A stretch of 17,482 nucleotides of DNA from an uncultured Collinsella sp. (GCA_958403395.1 CATXXF010000039.1:1-17482); one strand, 5' to 3'; shown: positions 1-7,244, counted from the first letter of the stretch. Program-made: numbers and translations. The notes: generated by a model not told the origin, from the sequence alone.

Positions 1-304
1 GGCCCGTGGGTTATACCCTAAGAGCAAACCACCCTTTTTAAGGGTGGTTCTGATTGGGGTCCCGGTCTACACAATTTCCGTCAAGCTTTTGGTCAGCTTT
101 TGGTTAGTTGGCGGGTTGATGGAAGGGCAAAAGATCATTCGATAAAAAAGCTCAGAGAAAGTGCTGGTAGGGGAGTTGTTGAGGTTTTCGACAGCTTTTG
201 TCAACAAGAAACTTTGCAGCTATTGCTACGGATTGCGTTGCCGTGGCCTTGGCGGTGCGGGATGCTGATCGTAAGCGTCGAATGCTCCGATTTTGGAGGC
301 CAGC
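1..304. other. gene-free leader region
   Basis: No convincing gene is visible before the small membrane protein at 305. The stretch holds a perfect 10-bp hairpin (listed separately). It also has a short near-tandem repeat (GTCAAGCTTTTG at 80-91, GTCAGCTTTTG at 92-102), and the piece CAGCTTTTG recurs at 192-200. A possible promoter is TTGTCA (198-203), a 17-nt spacer and TATTGC (221-226); the -10 match is poor. Open frames here overlap on both strands, lack ribosome binding sites and resemble nothing I know. Confidence 0.5.
27..49. terminator. perfect 10-bp hairpin, terminator-like
   Basis: AACCACCCTT (27-36) pairs exactly with AAGGGTGGTT (40-49) around a TTT loop. No run of T follows on the + strand, and only a short TTT follows on the - strand. 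It may therefore be a weak terminator of a gene left of the window, or a structured leader element. Confidence 0.4.
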
Positions 305-739
305 ATGGATCTGTTTCTTGAGACCCCGCAGCGACAAGCTGAGCGCATGCTGCGTCAGCAGCAACGACTCATGGAGATGCAAATGCAAGGGGTAGCCGCT
401 CAGCCCCCTGCGCAAAATGTCGTGCCCACTGCTGTACCTGCAGCTGTGCCCGGGTGTGAATCGGCGCCAGAGGCCTATTCCGTACAACAAGATTCATATG
501 CGCAGGAGCTCGCGTTCGACAAGCGCCGCACGCGTCACCGCCGCGTGGGCCAGCGCCTGCGCACGTTAGCGATGATTGTGCTGATCCCGTTGGGACTCGC
601 GGCAATCTTCTTGGCCTCATATGCCTTCACGTGCATTCTCAACGGCGCCTCGCCCAATGAGGTGCTTCAGCACTTGGCGGCACTCGGCCAGCGCCTAGGC
701 GATGTCGTGACAACCGTTCGCGCCGGCTGGGAGAGCTAG
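305..739 (+). CDS. small single-span membrane protein, unknown function
   Basis: This encodes 144 residues from ATG 305, which has GGAGG at 295-299, five bases upstream. An in-frame TTG at 293 overlaps that binding site and is less likely. The N-terminal third is rich in Gln, Met and Arg (residues 8-28) and probably helical. A Pro/Ala/Val-rich linker follows (31-55), then a basic patch (KRRTRHRR, 73-80), one hydrophobic segment (about 88-112) and a short amphipathic C-terminus. The basic patch before the span predicts a cytoplasmic N-terminus. There is no signal peptidase site and no domain I recognise. It stands alone, with a 136-nt gap to the next gene. Function is unknown; that it is a real gene rests on the ribosome binding site and the coherent membrane topology. 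Confidence 0.7.
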   Translation: MDLFLETPQRQAERMLRQQQRLMEMQMQGVAAQPPAQNVVPTAVPAAVPGCESAPEAYSVQQDSYAQELAFDKRRTRHRRVGQRLRTLAMIVLIPLGLAAIFLASYAFTCILNGASPNEVLQHLAALGQRLGDVVTTVRAGWES

Positions 740-824
740 CGTTTGTCACATTAGGACTTCTAGGGTGTACGGATTATCGCCACGAGTAGAATTCTTGCAT
801 CCTTTGGGTCCTGTCGTGCGACTG

Positions 825-836
825 AATAGTACTATT
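825..836. promoter_or_regulatory. 12-bp perfect palindrome, candidate operator
   Basis: AATAGTACTATT reads the same on both strands and lies 39 bp upstream of the start of the helix-turn-helix gene at 876, in an AT-rich patch that contrasts with the GC-rich surroundings. The position suits an autoregulatory site, but this is inference only. Confidence 0.35.
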
Positions 837-875
837 GAAGATGAATAATAATAGCAAATGAACGGAGGTGCTCGG

Positions 876-1439
876 TTGAATCTGACTTTTGAGGGATTTT
901 TGAAAGGCTATTGCCGAGAGCTGTCCGGGCAGCAGTCGCTGAGTTTTAGAAAACTGGTTGAGCAGGCGACGACGGTTGCGCCGCGCGTGGCGGAGCCTCT
1001 GTTTTTGCTCGCTTTGGCGCAAGGAAAAGCCGAATACGTTCTGGGTTTATCCGAGGGCTCGTGGATGGAAGAGGATTACCGAGGCGTTTTATCTTTGTAC
1101 GATCAAGCGGGTGGCATGGCGTCTCTATGCACCGAGGATAAGATCCCCAATCGTTACGCCAACGTTTGGCGCGCGTATAGAGGGGTGAAAGAAAAGCCGG
1201 CGGCTGATAGAAGGGTGAACGCCCTGATGAGAAAGAGAACACTGGAAGCATTGGAGGAATCGGGTGTAACGCGCTATGGCCTCTGCCGTGCTCTGCACCT
1301 GAATAAAGGAAACGTATACGCATACTTGGCCGGCGATGACTCAAAGGTGAGCAGGGAAACGGCGCGCCGCATTATGGAATATGCGGAGGAGAGGGGCACC
1401 CAAGAAGGGGCCGGGCGCTCGGTGCGTGTGGCGGGGTAA
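876..1439 (+). CDS. orphan helix-turn-helix protein, unknown function
   Basis: This encodes 187 residues from TTG 876. GGAGG at 864-868 sits seven bases upstream and decides this start over the in-frame ATG 858, which lies in front of that site. The N-terminal 100 residues are mixed alpha-helical with no motif I know. The C-terminal part (about 118-172) reads as a four-helix DNA-binding fold: RKRTLEALEESG, then VTRYGLCRALHL, then the likely recognition helix NKGNVYAYLAGD, then SRETARRIMEYA, resembling XRE-type or homeodomain-like domains. Base composition is lower in GC than rmuC just downstream (51-nt gap), hinting at transfer. A 12-bp palindrome lies upstream. It could be a regulator of a lost neighbour. 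The DNA-binding prediction is moderately sure; the role is unknown. Confidence 0.75.
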   Translation: MNLTFEGFLKGYCRELSGQQSLSFRKLVEQATTVAPRVAEPLFLLALAQGKAEYVLGLSEGSWMEEDYRGVLSLYDQAGGMASLCTEDKIPNRYANVWRAYRGVKEKPAADRRVNALMRKRTLEALEESGVTRYGLCRALHLNKGNVYAYLAGDDSKVSRETARRIMEYAEERGTQEGAGRSVRVAG

Positions 1440-1490
1440 GATTGATCGCGGTTTTGATTGATAATCGATTGGGTTTGTTGGGCGGAGTCT

Positions 1491-2846
1491 ATGTCTGCTA
1501 TTGATATTGCGCTTGTTGTGATTGCCTTGGTGGCGGTGGGAGTTGCCGTGGTTTGCGCCCTGCAGCTTAAAGGCCTTCGTGCCGAGTTGCGAGAGCGTGG
1601 CGGCAACGACGCGGAGACGCTCGCGGCGCTCGAGCAGGGCAACAACGCGCTCGACACCCTGAACGTCGCGCTGGCAGAAACCCGCCGCACGGCAAACGCC
1701 ATCGCGCAGCAGCAGACGACCGATGCCGCCGTAGAACAGCAGCGCTACCTGACCATCGCGCGTGAGTTCTCGCAGGCTGGCGACCGTATGGATGACCTGC
1801 GCCGCGAGACGGCCCAACAGCTCGGCGCCAACCGCGAGGGCATCGAGCACCGCCTGGACAAGGTGCGCGAGACGGTCGACGCCCAGCTGGGCGCCATTCG
1901 CAAGGACAACAACGTGCAGCTCGATCAGATGCGCGCGACGGTGGACGAGAAACTCTCCCGTACGCTCAACGACCGTCTGTCTGCATCGTTTAAGCAAGTG
2001 AGCGACCAGCTCGAGGCCGTGTACAAGGGCCTGGGCGATATGCAATCCATCGCCACCGGCGTGGGCGACCTTAAGCGCGTGCTGGGTAATGTCAAGGCGC
2101 GTGGCATTTTGGGCGAGGTGCAGCTGGGCGCGATCCTGGCGGACATCCTTACGCCCGACCAGTATCTGGAAAACGTTGCCACCAAGCCTGGCGCCTCGGA
2201 GCGTGTTGAGTTTGCCGTCAAGCTGCCGGTAGACGAGGGCGATCCCGTGCTGCTGCCGATTGACTCCAAATTTCCGGGTGACGCGTACGAGCATCTGCTC
2301 GACGCCCAGGAGTCGGGCGACGCGGAGGCCGTCGCCGCTGCGCGCAAGACGCTCGATGCGATGGTCAAACGCGAGGCCAAGGACATCTGCGAAAAGTATC
2401 TGAGCGTGCCCGCGACCACCAACTTTGGCATTCTGTTTGTGCCGTTTGAGGGCCTGTATGCCGAGGTCGTCAGTCACCCCGGGCTTATCGAGACCCTGGG
2501 CCGCGACTATCACGTCAACGTTGCCGGCCCCAGTACCATGGCCGCCATCCTCAACAGCCTGCAGATGAGCTATCAGACGTTTAGGCTGCAAAAACGCACC
2601 GATGACGTGCTGCGCGTGCTTTCCGCCGTCAAGGCTGAGCTGCCGCGCTATCAGGCGGCGCTGCGCCGCGCGCAGCAGCAGATCGAGACCGCGGGCAAGA
2701 CGGTCGAGGGCATTATCACCACGCGCACCAACGTTATGGAGCGCAAGCTCAAGGACATCGACGCGCTGGAGGATGCCGAGGAGGCCGACGCGATCTTGGG
2801 GCTTGCGTCCGCGGGCCTGCTCGCAGACCAAGAAGACAAGGACTAG
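1491..2846 (+). CDS. rmuC: DNA recombination protein RmuC
   Basis: This encodes 451 residues from ATG 1491, with GGAG at 1484-1487 (short spacing); an in-frame TTG at 1458 would add 11 unconvincing residues. The layout is that of RmuC: an N-terminal membrane anchor (about 5-25), a long Gln/Arg/Glu-rich coiled coil (about 28-190), and then the conserved domain. Recognisable stretches in that domain are GILGEVQLGAILADIL (about 204-219), LPIDSKFPGDAY (about 255-266), NFGILFVPFEGLYAEV and AGPSTMAAILNSLQMSYQTF. The fold belongs to the PD-(D/E)XK-like nuclease group, and E. coli RmuC limits recombination between inverted repeats. The length is close to the family norm. A GATAAT (1460-1465) could be a -10 box, but no good -35 is visible, so cotranscription with the upstream gene is possible. 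Confidence 0.95.
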   Translation: MSAIDIALVVIALVAVGVAVVCALQLKGLRAELRERGGNDAETLAALEQGNNALDTLNVALAETRRTANAIAQQQTTDAAVEQQRYLTIAREFSQAGDRMDDLRRETAQQLGANREGIEHRLDKVRETVDAQLGAIRKDNNVQLDQMRATVDEKLSRTLNDRLSASFKQVSDQLEAVYKGLGDMQSIATGVGDLKRVLGNVKARGILGEVQLGAILADILTPDQYLENVATKPGASERVEFAVKLPVDEGDPVLLPIDSKFPGDAYEHLLDAQESGDAEAVAAARKTLDAMVKREAKDICEKYLSVPATTNFGILFVPFEGLYAEVVSHPGLIETLGRDYHVNVAGPSTMAAILNSLQMSYQTFRLQKRTDDVLRVLSAVKAELPRYQAALRRAQQQIETAGKTVEGIITTRTNVMERKLKDIDALEDAEEADAILGLASAGLLADQEDKD

Positions 2847-2873
2847 CCGTGCCTGACGGCGGGGCGTCTGCGC

Positions 2874-2897
2874 AAGCGCGGGGCGCGGGCGCTTTTC
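2874..2897 (+). terminator. weak terminator-like hairpin after rmuC
   Basis: AAGCGC (2874-2879) pairs with GCGCTT (2889-2894) around a nine-base GC-rich loop and runs into TTTTC. The stem is only six pairs, so termination of rmuC transcripts here is plausible but unproven. Confidence 0.35.
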
Positions 2898-2971
2898 GTG
2901 TCGCGCATGTCTGAAGTGCACTTTAGTGTGCAACAATGGCGTATCGCCCTATCAGACGCGAAAGGAAGCCC

Positions 2972-4774
2972 ATGTCTCAGAGAAACACCAGTCCGCTCAA
3001 ACGCTCCACCGTGCACCGCACGCTGCAGCGTTTTTGGGACGTCACGCGCACGCAGCCGCTGATCGTCTTTCTCTCGGTGTTCTCGTCGGCGGGCTACATC
3101 TTTTTGCTTACGTTTGCCAACACCTACGTGATGGCCCTTATCGTCGACCGCGTCCAGGCCGGCCCCGTGGCAGGCGACCAGGTGTTTGAGGTCTTTGGCC
3201 CTTACATTCTGGCGCTCGTGCTCGTTAACCTAGTGGGCCAAATCCTCTCCAAGCTGCAGGACTACACCGTCTACAAGCTCGAGATTGCGGGCAACTATCA
3301 CTTGGCGCGCCTGTGCTTTGACACGCTCTCCAATCAATCCATGACATTCCACACCAGCCGATTTGGCGGATCGCTTGTGAGCCAAACGAGCCGTTTTATG
3401 AGCGGCTACACGGGTCTGGTGGACGTGACGGTGTATTCGCTCATCCCCACCATCACCTCGGTCATCTGTACGGTAGCGGCGCTCGCCCCGGTAGTGCCCA
3501 CATTTACCGTGATTTTGGTGGGCATCATGGTCGTTTACATCGCGTTTGTCTGGCTTATGTACAAGCGCATCATGCCGCTTTCGGCCGCGACGTCCGCCGC
3601 GCAGAACAAGCTGTCGGGCGTGCTTTCCGACGCGGTCACGAATATCCTGGCCGTCAAGACCTGCGGGCGCGAGGACTTTGAGCGCGACCTATTCGATACC
3701 GCCGACCGTGCCGCGCGCGATGCCGAAACGGTATCGATGCACGCCATGATGCAACGCAACTTTACGACCTCGGGCCTTATCGTCATTACCATGGCCGTGG
3801 TGAGTGTGTTCGTCGCGGGCGGCAATGCGTGGTTTGGCATCTCGGCCGGCGCGCTTGTCATGATCTTTACCTATACGTACAACCTCACCATGCGTCTGAA
3901 CTACGTGAGCTCCATGATGCAGCGCATCAACCGCGCGCTGGGCGATGCGGCCGAGATGACGCGCGTGCTGGACGAGCCGCGTCTGGTGGCAGACGACGAG
4001 AACGCCCCCGAACTCAAGGTGAGCGAGGGCGCGATTGATTTTGAGCACTTGAGCTTTGCATACCGTGATGCCGCGGCGGGCGAGAGTGTGTTCAACGACC
4101 TGACGCTCCATGTGGCGGCGGGCCAGCGCGTGGGCCTGGTGGGCAAATCGGGCTCGGGCAAGACGACACTCACCAAGCTGTTGCTGCGCCTGGACGACGT
4201 ACAGGGCGGTCGCGTGCTCGTGGACGGCCAGGACGTCTCGCGCTGCACGCAGCAGAGCCTGCGTCGCCAGGTTGCCTACGTGCCGCAGGAGGCACTGCTG
4301 TTCCACCGCTCCATTCGCGAGAATATCGCCTACGGTCGACCCGACGCTACCGACGAGCAGATTCGCGAGGCTGCGCGTCTGGCCAACGCGACTGAGTTTA
4401 TCGACCGCTTGCCCCATGGCTTTGACACCATGGTGGGCGAGCGCGGCGTTAAGCTCTCGGGCGGCCAACGCCAGCGCGTGGCCATCGCCCGTGCCATCCT
4501 CACCGACGCGCCGATTCTGGTGCTCGACGAGGCGACGTCTGCCCTGGACAGTGAGTCCGAGGCGCTGGTACAGGAGGCGCTCGAGAACCTGATGCGTGGC
4601 CGCACCTCCATTGTGGTGGCGCATCGCCTGTCCACCGTGGCGGCGCTCGACCGCATCGTGGTGCTGGCAGACGGCGAGATTGTCGAGGATGGCACGCATG
4701 CGCAGCTCGTCGAGGCAGGCGGCGAATACGCGAGCCTGTGGAGCCGCCAGACCGGCGCTTTTTTGGAGGCTTAA
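2972..4774 (+). CDS. ABC transporter half-transporter, fused permease and ATPase
   Basis: This encodes 600 residues from ATG 2972, which has AAAGGA at 2961-2966, five bases upstream; the in-frame ATG 2936 lacks a binding site. It has an N-terminal six-helix exporter-type membrane domain (about 25-320) and then a nucleotide-binding domain (about 355-595). The latter has Walker A GKSGSGKTT (391-399), the Q-loop YVPQEALLF, signature LSGGQ (495-499), Walker B ending D519-E520, D-loop SALD and switch histidine H551. All catalytic residues are present. The architecture matches the MsbA/LmrA-type exporter class, which works as a dimer in the cytoplasmic membrane. No partner half-transporter adjoins it, so a homodimer is likely. 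The substrate (lipid, drug or peptide) cannot be read from the sequence. nth follows after 63 nt without a terminator. Confidence 0.93.
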   Translation: MSQRNTSPLKRSTVHRTLQRFWDVTRTQPLIVFLSVFSSAGYIFLLTFANTYVMALIVDRVQAGPVAGDQVFEVFGPYILALVLVNLVGQILSKLQDYTVYKLEIAGNYHLARLCFDTLSNQSMTFHTSRFGGSLVSQTSRFMSGYTGLVDVTVYSLIPTITSVICTVAALAPVVPTFTVILVGIMVVYIAFVWLMYKRIMPLSAATSAAQNKLSGVLSDAVTNILAVKTCGREDFERDLFDTADRAARDAETVSMHAMMQRNFTTSGLIVITMAVVSVFVAGGNAWFGISAGALVMIFTYTYNLTMRLNYVSSMMQRINRALGDAAEMTRVLDEPRLVADDENAPELKVSEGAIDFEHLSFAYRDAAAGESVFNDLTLHVAAGQRVGLVGKSGSGKTTLTKLLLRLDDVQGGRVLVDGQDVSRCTQQSLRRQVAYVPQEALLFHRSIRENIAYGRPDATDEQIREAARLANATEFIDRLPHGFDTMVGERGVKLSGGQRQRVAIARAILTDAPILVLDEATSALDSESEALVQEALENLMRGRTSIVVAHRLSTVAALDRIVVLADGEIVEDGTHAQLVEAGGEYASLWSRQTGAFLEA

Positions 4775-4837
4775 GGCCCCCGTACGTGGGACAATCGTTT
4801 CCGTGAAGTTATGTTTCTGCCGAGCCGAGGAGTCGTT

Positions 4838-5500
4838 ATGCCACGCGAGACCAATGCCGCCAAACGCGAGCGCGCCATCGAGGTGTGCGAGCGTCTCAAC
4901 CGTCGCTATGGCCCGGTCGAGTGCTTCTTGGACCACGAGAATCCCTTTAGGCTGCTCATCGCGGTACTGCTCTCGGCTCAGACGACCGATGCGCAGGTCA
5001 ACAAGGTGACGCCGAAGTTGTTTGCCAAGTGGCCCACGCCCGAGGCCATGGCCGGGGCAAGTGTGACCGACGTGGCGGACACCATTAAGTCACTCGGCTT
5101 TTATAAGAGTAAGGCCAAGCATGCCGTGGAGGCCGCGCAGATGATCGTTGCCGACTACGGCGGCGAGGTGCCGGCCGACATGAAGGAGCTTGTAAAGCTG
5201 CCGGGCGTGGGGCGCAAGACGGCGAACATCGTGCTCAACGTGGGGTACGGCATCGTGGAAGGCATCGCGGTGGATACGCACGTCAACCGCATCGCGCACC
5301 GCCTGATGCTGAGTCCCAAGACGCACGCCAAAGAGCCGCTCAAGACCGAGCAGGATCTACTCAAGATCTTGCCGCACGAGTATTGGGAGTCGGTCAATCA
5401 CCAGTGGATCACCTTCGGTCGCGAGATCTGCGATGCCCGTAAGCCCAAGTGCGACGAGTGTCCGCTGGCAGACCTTTGCCCCAGCGTACGGGTGGGCTAG
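4838..5500 (+). CDS. nth: endonuclease III (DNA glycosylase/AP lyase)
   Basis: This encodes 220 residues from ATG 4838, with GAGGAG at 4827-4832; ATG 4811 is in frame but lies ahead of that site. It removes oxidised pyrimidines and cleaves abasic sites in base excision repair. The helix-hairpin-helix motif LPGVGRKTA (121-129) carries the catalytic lysine K127, and VDTHVNRIAHRL (145-156) holds the catalytic aspartate D146. The 4Fe-4S loop is complete: C198-x6-C205-x2-C208-x5-C214. Length is normal. Oddity: the last 23 codons are duplicated at 7053-7126. The present tail was probably supplied by an inserted segment starting inside codon 198, so the protein may be a hybrid whose iron-sulfur loop comes from the insert. 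The enzyme should still be functional. Confidence 0.95.
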   Translation: MPRETNAAKRERAIEVCERLNRRYGPVECFLDHENPFRLLIAVLLSAQTTDAQVNKVTPKLFAKWPTPEAMAGASVTDVADTIKSLGFYKSKAKHAVEAAQMIVADYGGEVPADMKELVKLPGVGRKTANIVLNVGYGIVEGIAVDTHVNRIAHRLMLSPKTHAKEPLKTEQDLLKILPHEYWESVNHQWITFGREICDARKPKCDECPLADLCPSVRVG

Positions 5501-5580
5501 GTTGCAAGGGCAGAGTCCCGCCGCTCTTGCGTATCTCCGGGCGGCACAAATCGAGGCGCAGCCGGTGCCCACGGCGCTCG

Positions 5581-6738
5581 CTACGACTCCCGAAGCAAGA
5601 ACTCTTCTGCCGGTACAACCGATGCGCCCTCGGTATCGTAGCACTCGGAGCCGTGATATACGACGGCTCGGTCCTTTGCGGGAATGCCCAGTTCGGAACC
5701 AACAGAGCGTAGGTGTCGAGCGAATGTGTCGCGATAGGTAGCGCCCGATTTGATTTCGAACGCCTGTGGGCGAGCCGGCTCTGTTAGGTCGATAAGGTCG
5801 ATCTCTCGTTTGCTGTCGTCGCGATAAAAGACAAGCGTGGGCTCGATGCCTCTGTTGAGATATACCTTTTGGCGTTCCGAGACAACGAGGTTTTCGAATA
5901 TTTCCCCACTTAGGGGGTGGTTCATGAGACTGCGCTCGTCGTGAATGCCAAGCAGATGGCAAAGTAGTCCCGTGTCGTAGAAGTACAGTTTTGGCGCTTT
6001 GGTAAGCCGCTTGCGCATGTTTCCAGCATATGGCTGAAGCAGGAACACCAAATAGCTTGATTGCAGGATCGAAAGCCACGAGCTGATCGTCGCCGTGGCG
6101 ACTCCCACATCAGCGGCGAGTCTTGATAGGTTGAGCAGCCCTCCCGCGCAAGCCGCGCACAGCCCGATCATTTTTCTAAAGGAGCTCAGGTTGCGCACGT
6201 CGAGAAGGCCGCCCGCGTCGCGTTCCACATAGGTCATAAGGTAATTTTGGTAGAACATATCGGTGGGGATGCCCGCATCATATATGCGCGGGTATCCCCC
6301 GCGAATCAGGTAAGTGTCAAGCGAGATCTGCGTATCGCTGAGCTCCTGGTAGGAGAGAGGCAGGAGTTTGAGCATGCCGACGCGCCCGGCAAGCGATTGC
6401 TGGATGTTGTGCATGAGCAAAAAGTTTTGCGAGCCGGACAATACATACTGGCCGGTCCTTCCGCGCTCGTCGGAGGCGACCTGAATCATGCTGAACAGCT
6501 CCGGTGCATATTGGGCTTCGTCGATGATCAGATGATCGGGGCGCCTGCTGATAAAGCCGACGGGGTCATCGAGTGCGGCGCGACGGACTTCTGGGTTCTC
6601 GAGGTTGAGATATTCATATTCAGGAAAGACGGCCTTGATGAGAGTTGACTTGCCGCTTTGGCGTGGCCCCGTAAGCGAGACGACGGGGAACCATTCTGAC
6701 ATGTCGCGTAGCTTTTGGGCCATGGTTCGCTCAATCAT
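5581..6738 (-). CDS. AAA_14/DUF4143-type ATP-binding protein
   Basis: This encodes 385 residues. The start at 6738 is chosen because GGAGG lies nine bases upstream on the - strand; an in-frame ATG 14 codons earlier is not supported. The N-terminal P-loop domain has Walker A GPRQSGKST (24-32), Walker B ending in D73-E74 and a sensor-like stretch YVLSGSQNFLL. The middle contains a winged-helix-like segment (LSRLAADVGVATATISSWL). The C-terminal DUF4143 part has REIDLIDL followed by FEIKSG, a pattern like PD-(D/E)XK nuclease folds, though catalysis is not established for the family. Such solo ATPases are very common, patchily distributed and of unknown cellular role. It is the only gene in the segment inserted at nth and is convergent with it. 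Its upstream region carries three 23-bp repeats, likely regulatory. Confidence 0.9.
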   Translation of the reverse strand: MIERTMAQKLRDMSEWFPVVSLTGPRQSGKSTLIKAVFPEYEYLNLENPEVRRAALDDPVGFISRRPDHLIIDEAQYAPELFSMIQVASDERGRTGQYVLSGSQNFLLMHNIQQSLAGRVGMLKLLPLSYQELSDTQISLDTYLIRGGYPRIYDAGIPTDMFYQNYLMTYVERDAGGLLDVRNLSSFRKMIGLCAACAGGLLNLSRLAADVGVATATISSWLSILQSSYLVFLLQPYAGNMRKRLTKAPKLYFYDTGLLCHLLGIHDERSLMNHPLSGEIFENLVVSERQKVYLNRGIEPTLVFYRDDSKREIDLIDLTEPARPQAFEIKSGATYRDTFARHLRSVGSELGIPAKDRAVVYHGSECYDTEGASVVPAEEFLLRES

Positions 6739-6874
6739 TTTTAACGCCCTCCGTGTCTTGTATCGCATGCTCGTAGGCATGCTTTTGGTTCGAAAGTCTC
6801 GTGACGAGTTTGTCGGTATCCGCCGGGTTTCGTGGCAGGTCTTTGGGATTTGTCACATTGTCAAGGCAAAACAA

Positions 6875-6943
6875 CCATAATTACTAACTAGAAGTTACCA
6901 CAACTATAAAGTAGGAATTGCCATAATTACAAAGTAGTGCAGG
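6875..6943. repeat. three imperfect 23-bp tandem repeats
   Basis: The units start at 6875, 6898 and 6921, exactly 23 bp apart. Read on the - strand, each holds a 17-nt core: CTACTTTGTAATTATGG, CTACTTTATAGTTGTGG and CTAGTTAGTAATTATGG, separated by unrelated six-base spacers. The spacing is close to two helical turns, so a protein binding each unit would sit on nearly the same face. They lie 137-205 bp upstream of the ATPase start, which suits operators or activator sites. Confidence 0.7.
6903..6932 (-). promoter_or_regulatory. possible promoter of the ATPase gene
   Basis: On the - strand TTGTAA (6932-6927), an 18-nt spacer and TATAGT (6908-6903) form a plausible sigma-70-type promoter lying within the second and third 23-bp repeats. 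This would give a leader of about 160 nt. The -35 match is weak. A separate TTGACA (6864-6859, - strand) has no matching -10. Confidence 0.3.
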
Positions 6944-7052
6944 TGGCAGCTGATAATTGATGCTGTTCGATCAGGCTGGTTTGTGCTGAGGGCGTTGGGC
7001 ATGCGCGTTTTGGGTGAGCGGAGCGGGTGCTGATGGCCGCCGTGCAGTTTGC

Positions 7053-7126
7053 GCGATGCCCGTAAGCCCAAGTGCGACGAGTGTCCGCTGGCGGATTTGT
7101 GTCCCAGCGTGCGTGTGGCGGGGTAG
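7053..7126 (+). pseudogene. nth: remnant of the nth 3' end
   Basis: This 74-nt piece reads in frame as the last codons of endonuclease III, from DARKPKCDECPLADLCPS to VRVAG and a TAG stop. The first 40 nt equal 5430-5469. After that, six codons differ from intact nth (Ala, Asp, Leu, Cys, Val, Arg) and every difference is synonymous, ending in AG instead of G before the stop. It has no start, no upstream nth homology and no binding site, so it is not expressed as a protein. Synonymous-only divergence shows that both tails evolved as coding sequence. It probably is the original nth end, displaced by the insertion. Confidence 0.85.
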
Positions 7127-7166
7127 GGCCTGACACGTTTTGCCGGTGTCCGAAGGCTGTGGCCAT

Positions 7167-7178
7167 TGTTGCGCAACA
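7167..7178. promoter_or_regulatory. 12-bp perfect palindrome upstream of the zinc-ribbon gene
   Basis: TGTTGCGCAACA is a perfect palindrome centred about 28 bp before a likely -10 box TATGAT (7201-7206), roughly over the expected -35 zone, where no good -35 hexamer is seen. It could bind an activator or repressor. Confidence 0.35.
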
Positions 7179-7244
7179 CATTTGGGCTGCGAAGGCTCAA
7201 TATGATGGCGACAGATGCCGTTTGTTATGAGGGGATGCCCGAAT

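Larger units (their letters stand above)
5430..7092. mobile_element. putative inserted segment bounded by 40-bp nth repeats
   Basis: An identical 40-nt block (5430-5469 and 7053-7092) bounds about 1.6 kb carrying one ATPase gene of lower GC than its surroundings. The block lies in the nth iron-sulfur loop. Left of the second copy there is no nth homology; right of it the homology continues to a stop codon. This is the arrangement expected when an element integrates at a gene's 3' end and restores the reading frame with its own tail. No integrase, transposase or terminal inverted repeat is visible, so it may be a decayed or dependent element, or a product of homologous recombination at the block. 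A hairpin without a T-run (GCAAGGGC 5504-5511, GCTCTTGC 5523-5530) lies between nth and the convergent ATPase gene. Confidence 0.6.
6739..7244. other. intergenic region with repeats and nth remnant
   Basis: No intact gene is visible. From left to right it contains the leader of the - strand ATPase gene, three 23-bp tandem repeats (6875-6943), unassigned sequence to 7052, the nth 3' remnant (7053-7126), a 12-bp palindrome (7167-7178) and a likely -10 box TATGAT (7201-7206) for the zinc-ribbon gene. Short - strand reading frames here lack ribosome binding sites. Confidence 0.6.

Noticed and set aside
1341..2936. 531-residue open frame on the - strand opposite rmuC
   Set aside because: Antisense shadow of rmuC, with low-complexity Arg/Leu/His composition and no ribosome binding site.
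6859..6864. Perfect TTGACA on the - strand as -35 of the ATPase gene
   Set aside because: No -10-like hexamer occurs at 15-20 nt spacing, so the promoter inside the repeats was preferred at low confidence.
6875..6943. Possible CRISPR array
   Set aside because: The repeats have 17-nt cores with six-base gaps, far too short for spacers, and no cas genes are present.
6904..7200. 98-residue - strand frame over the nth remnant
   Set aside because: It is antisense to the remnant and has no start signal. Its similarity to a frame opposite nth merely reflects the DNA duplication.
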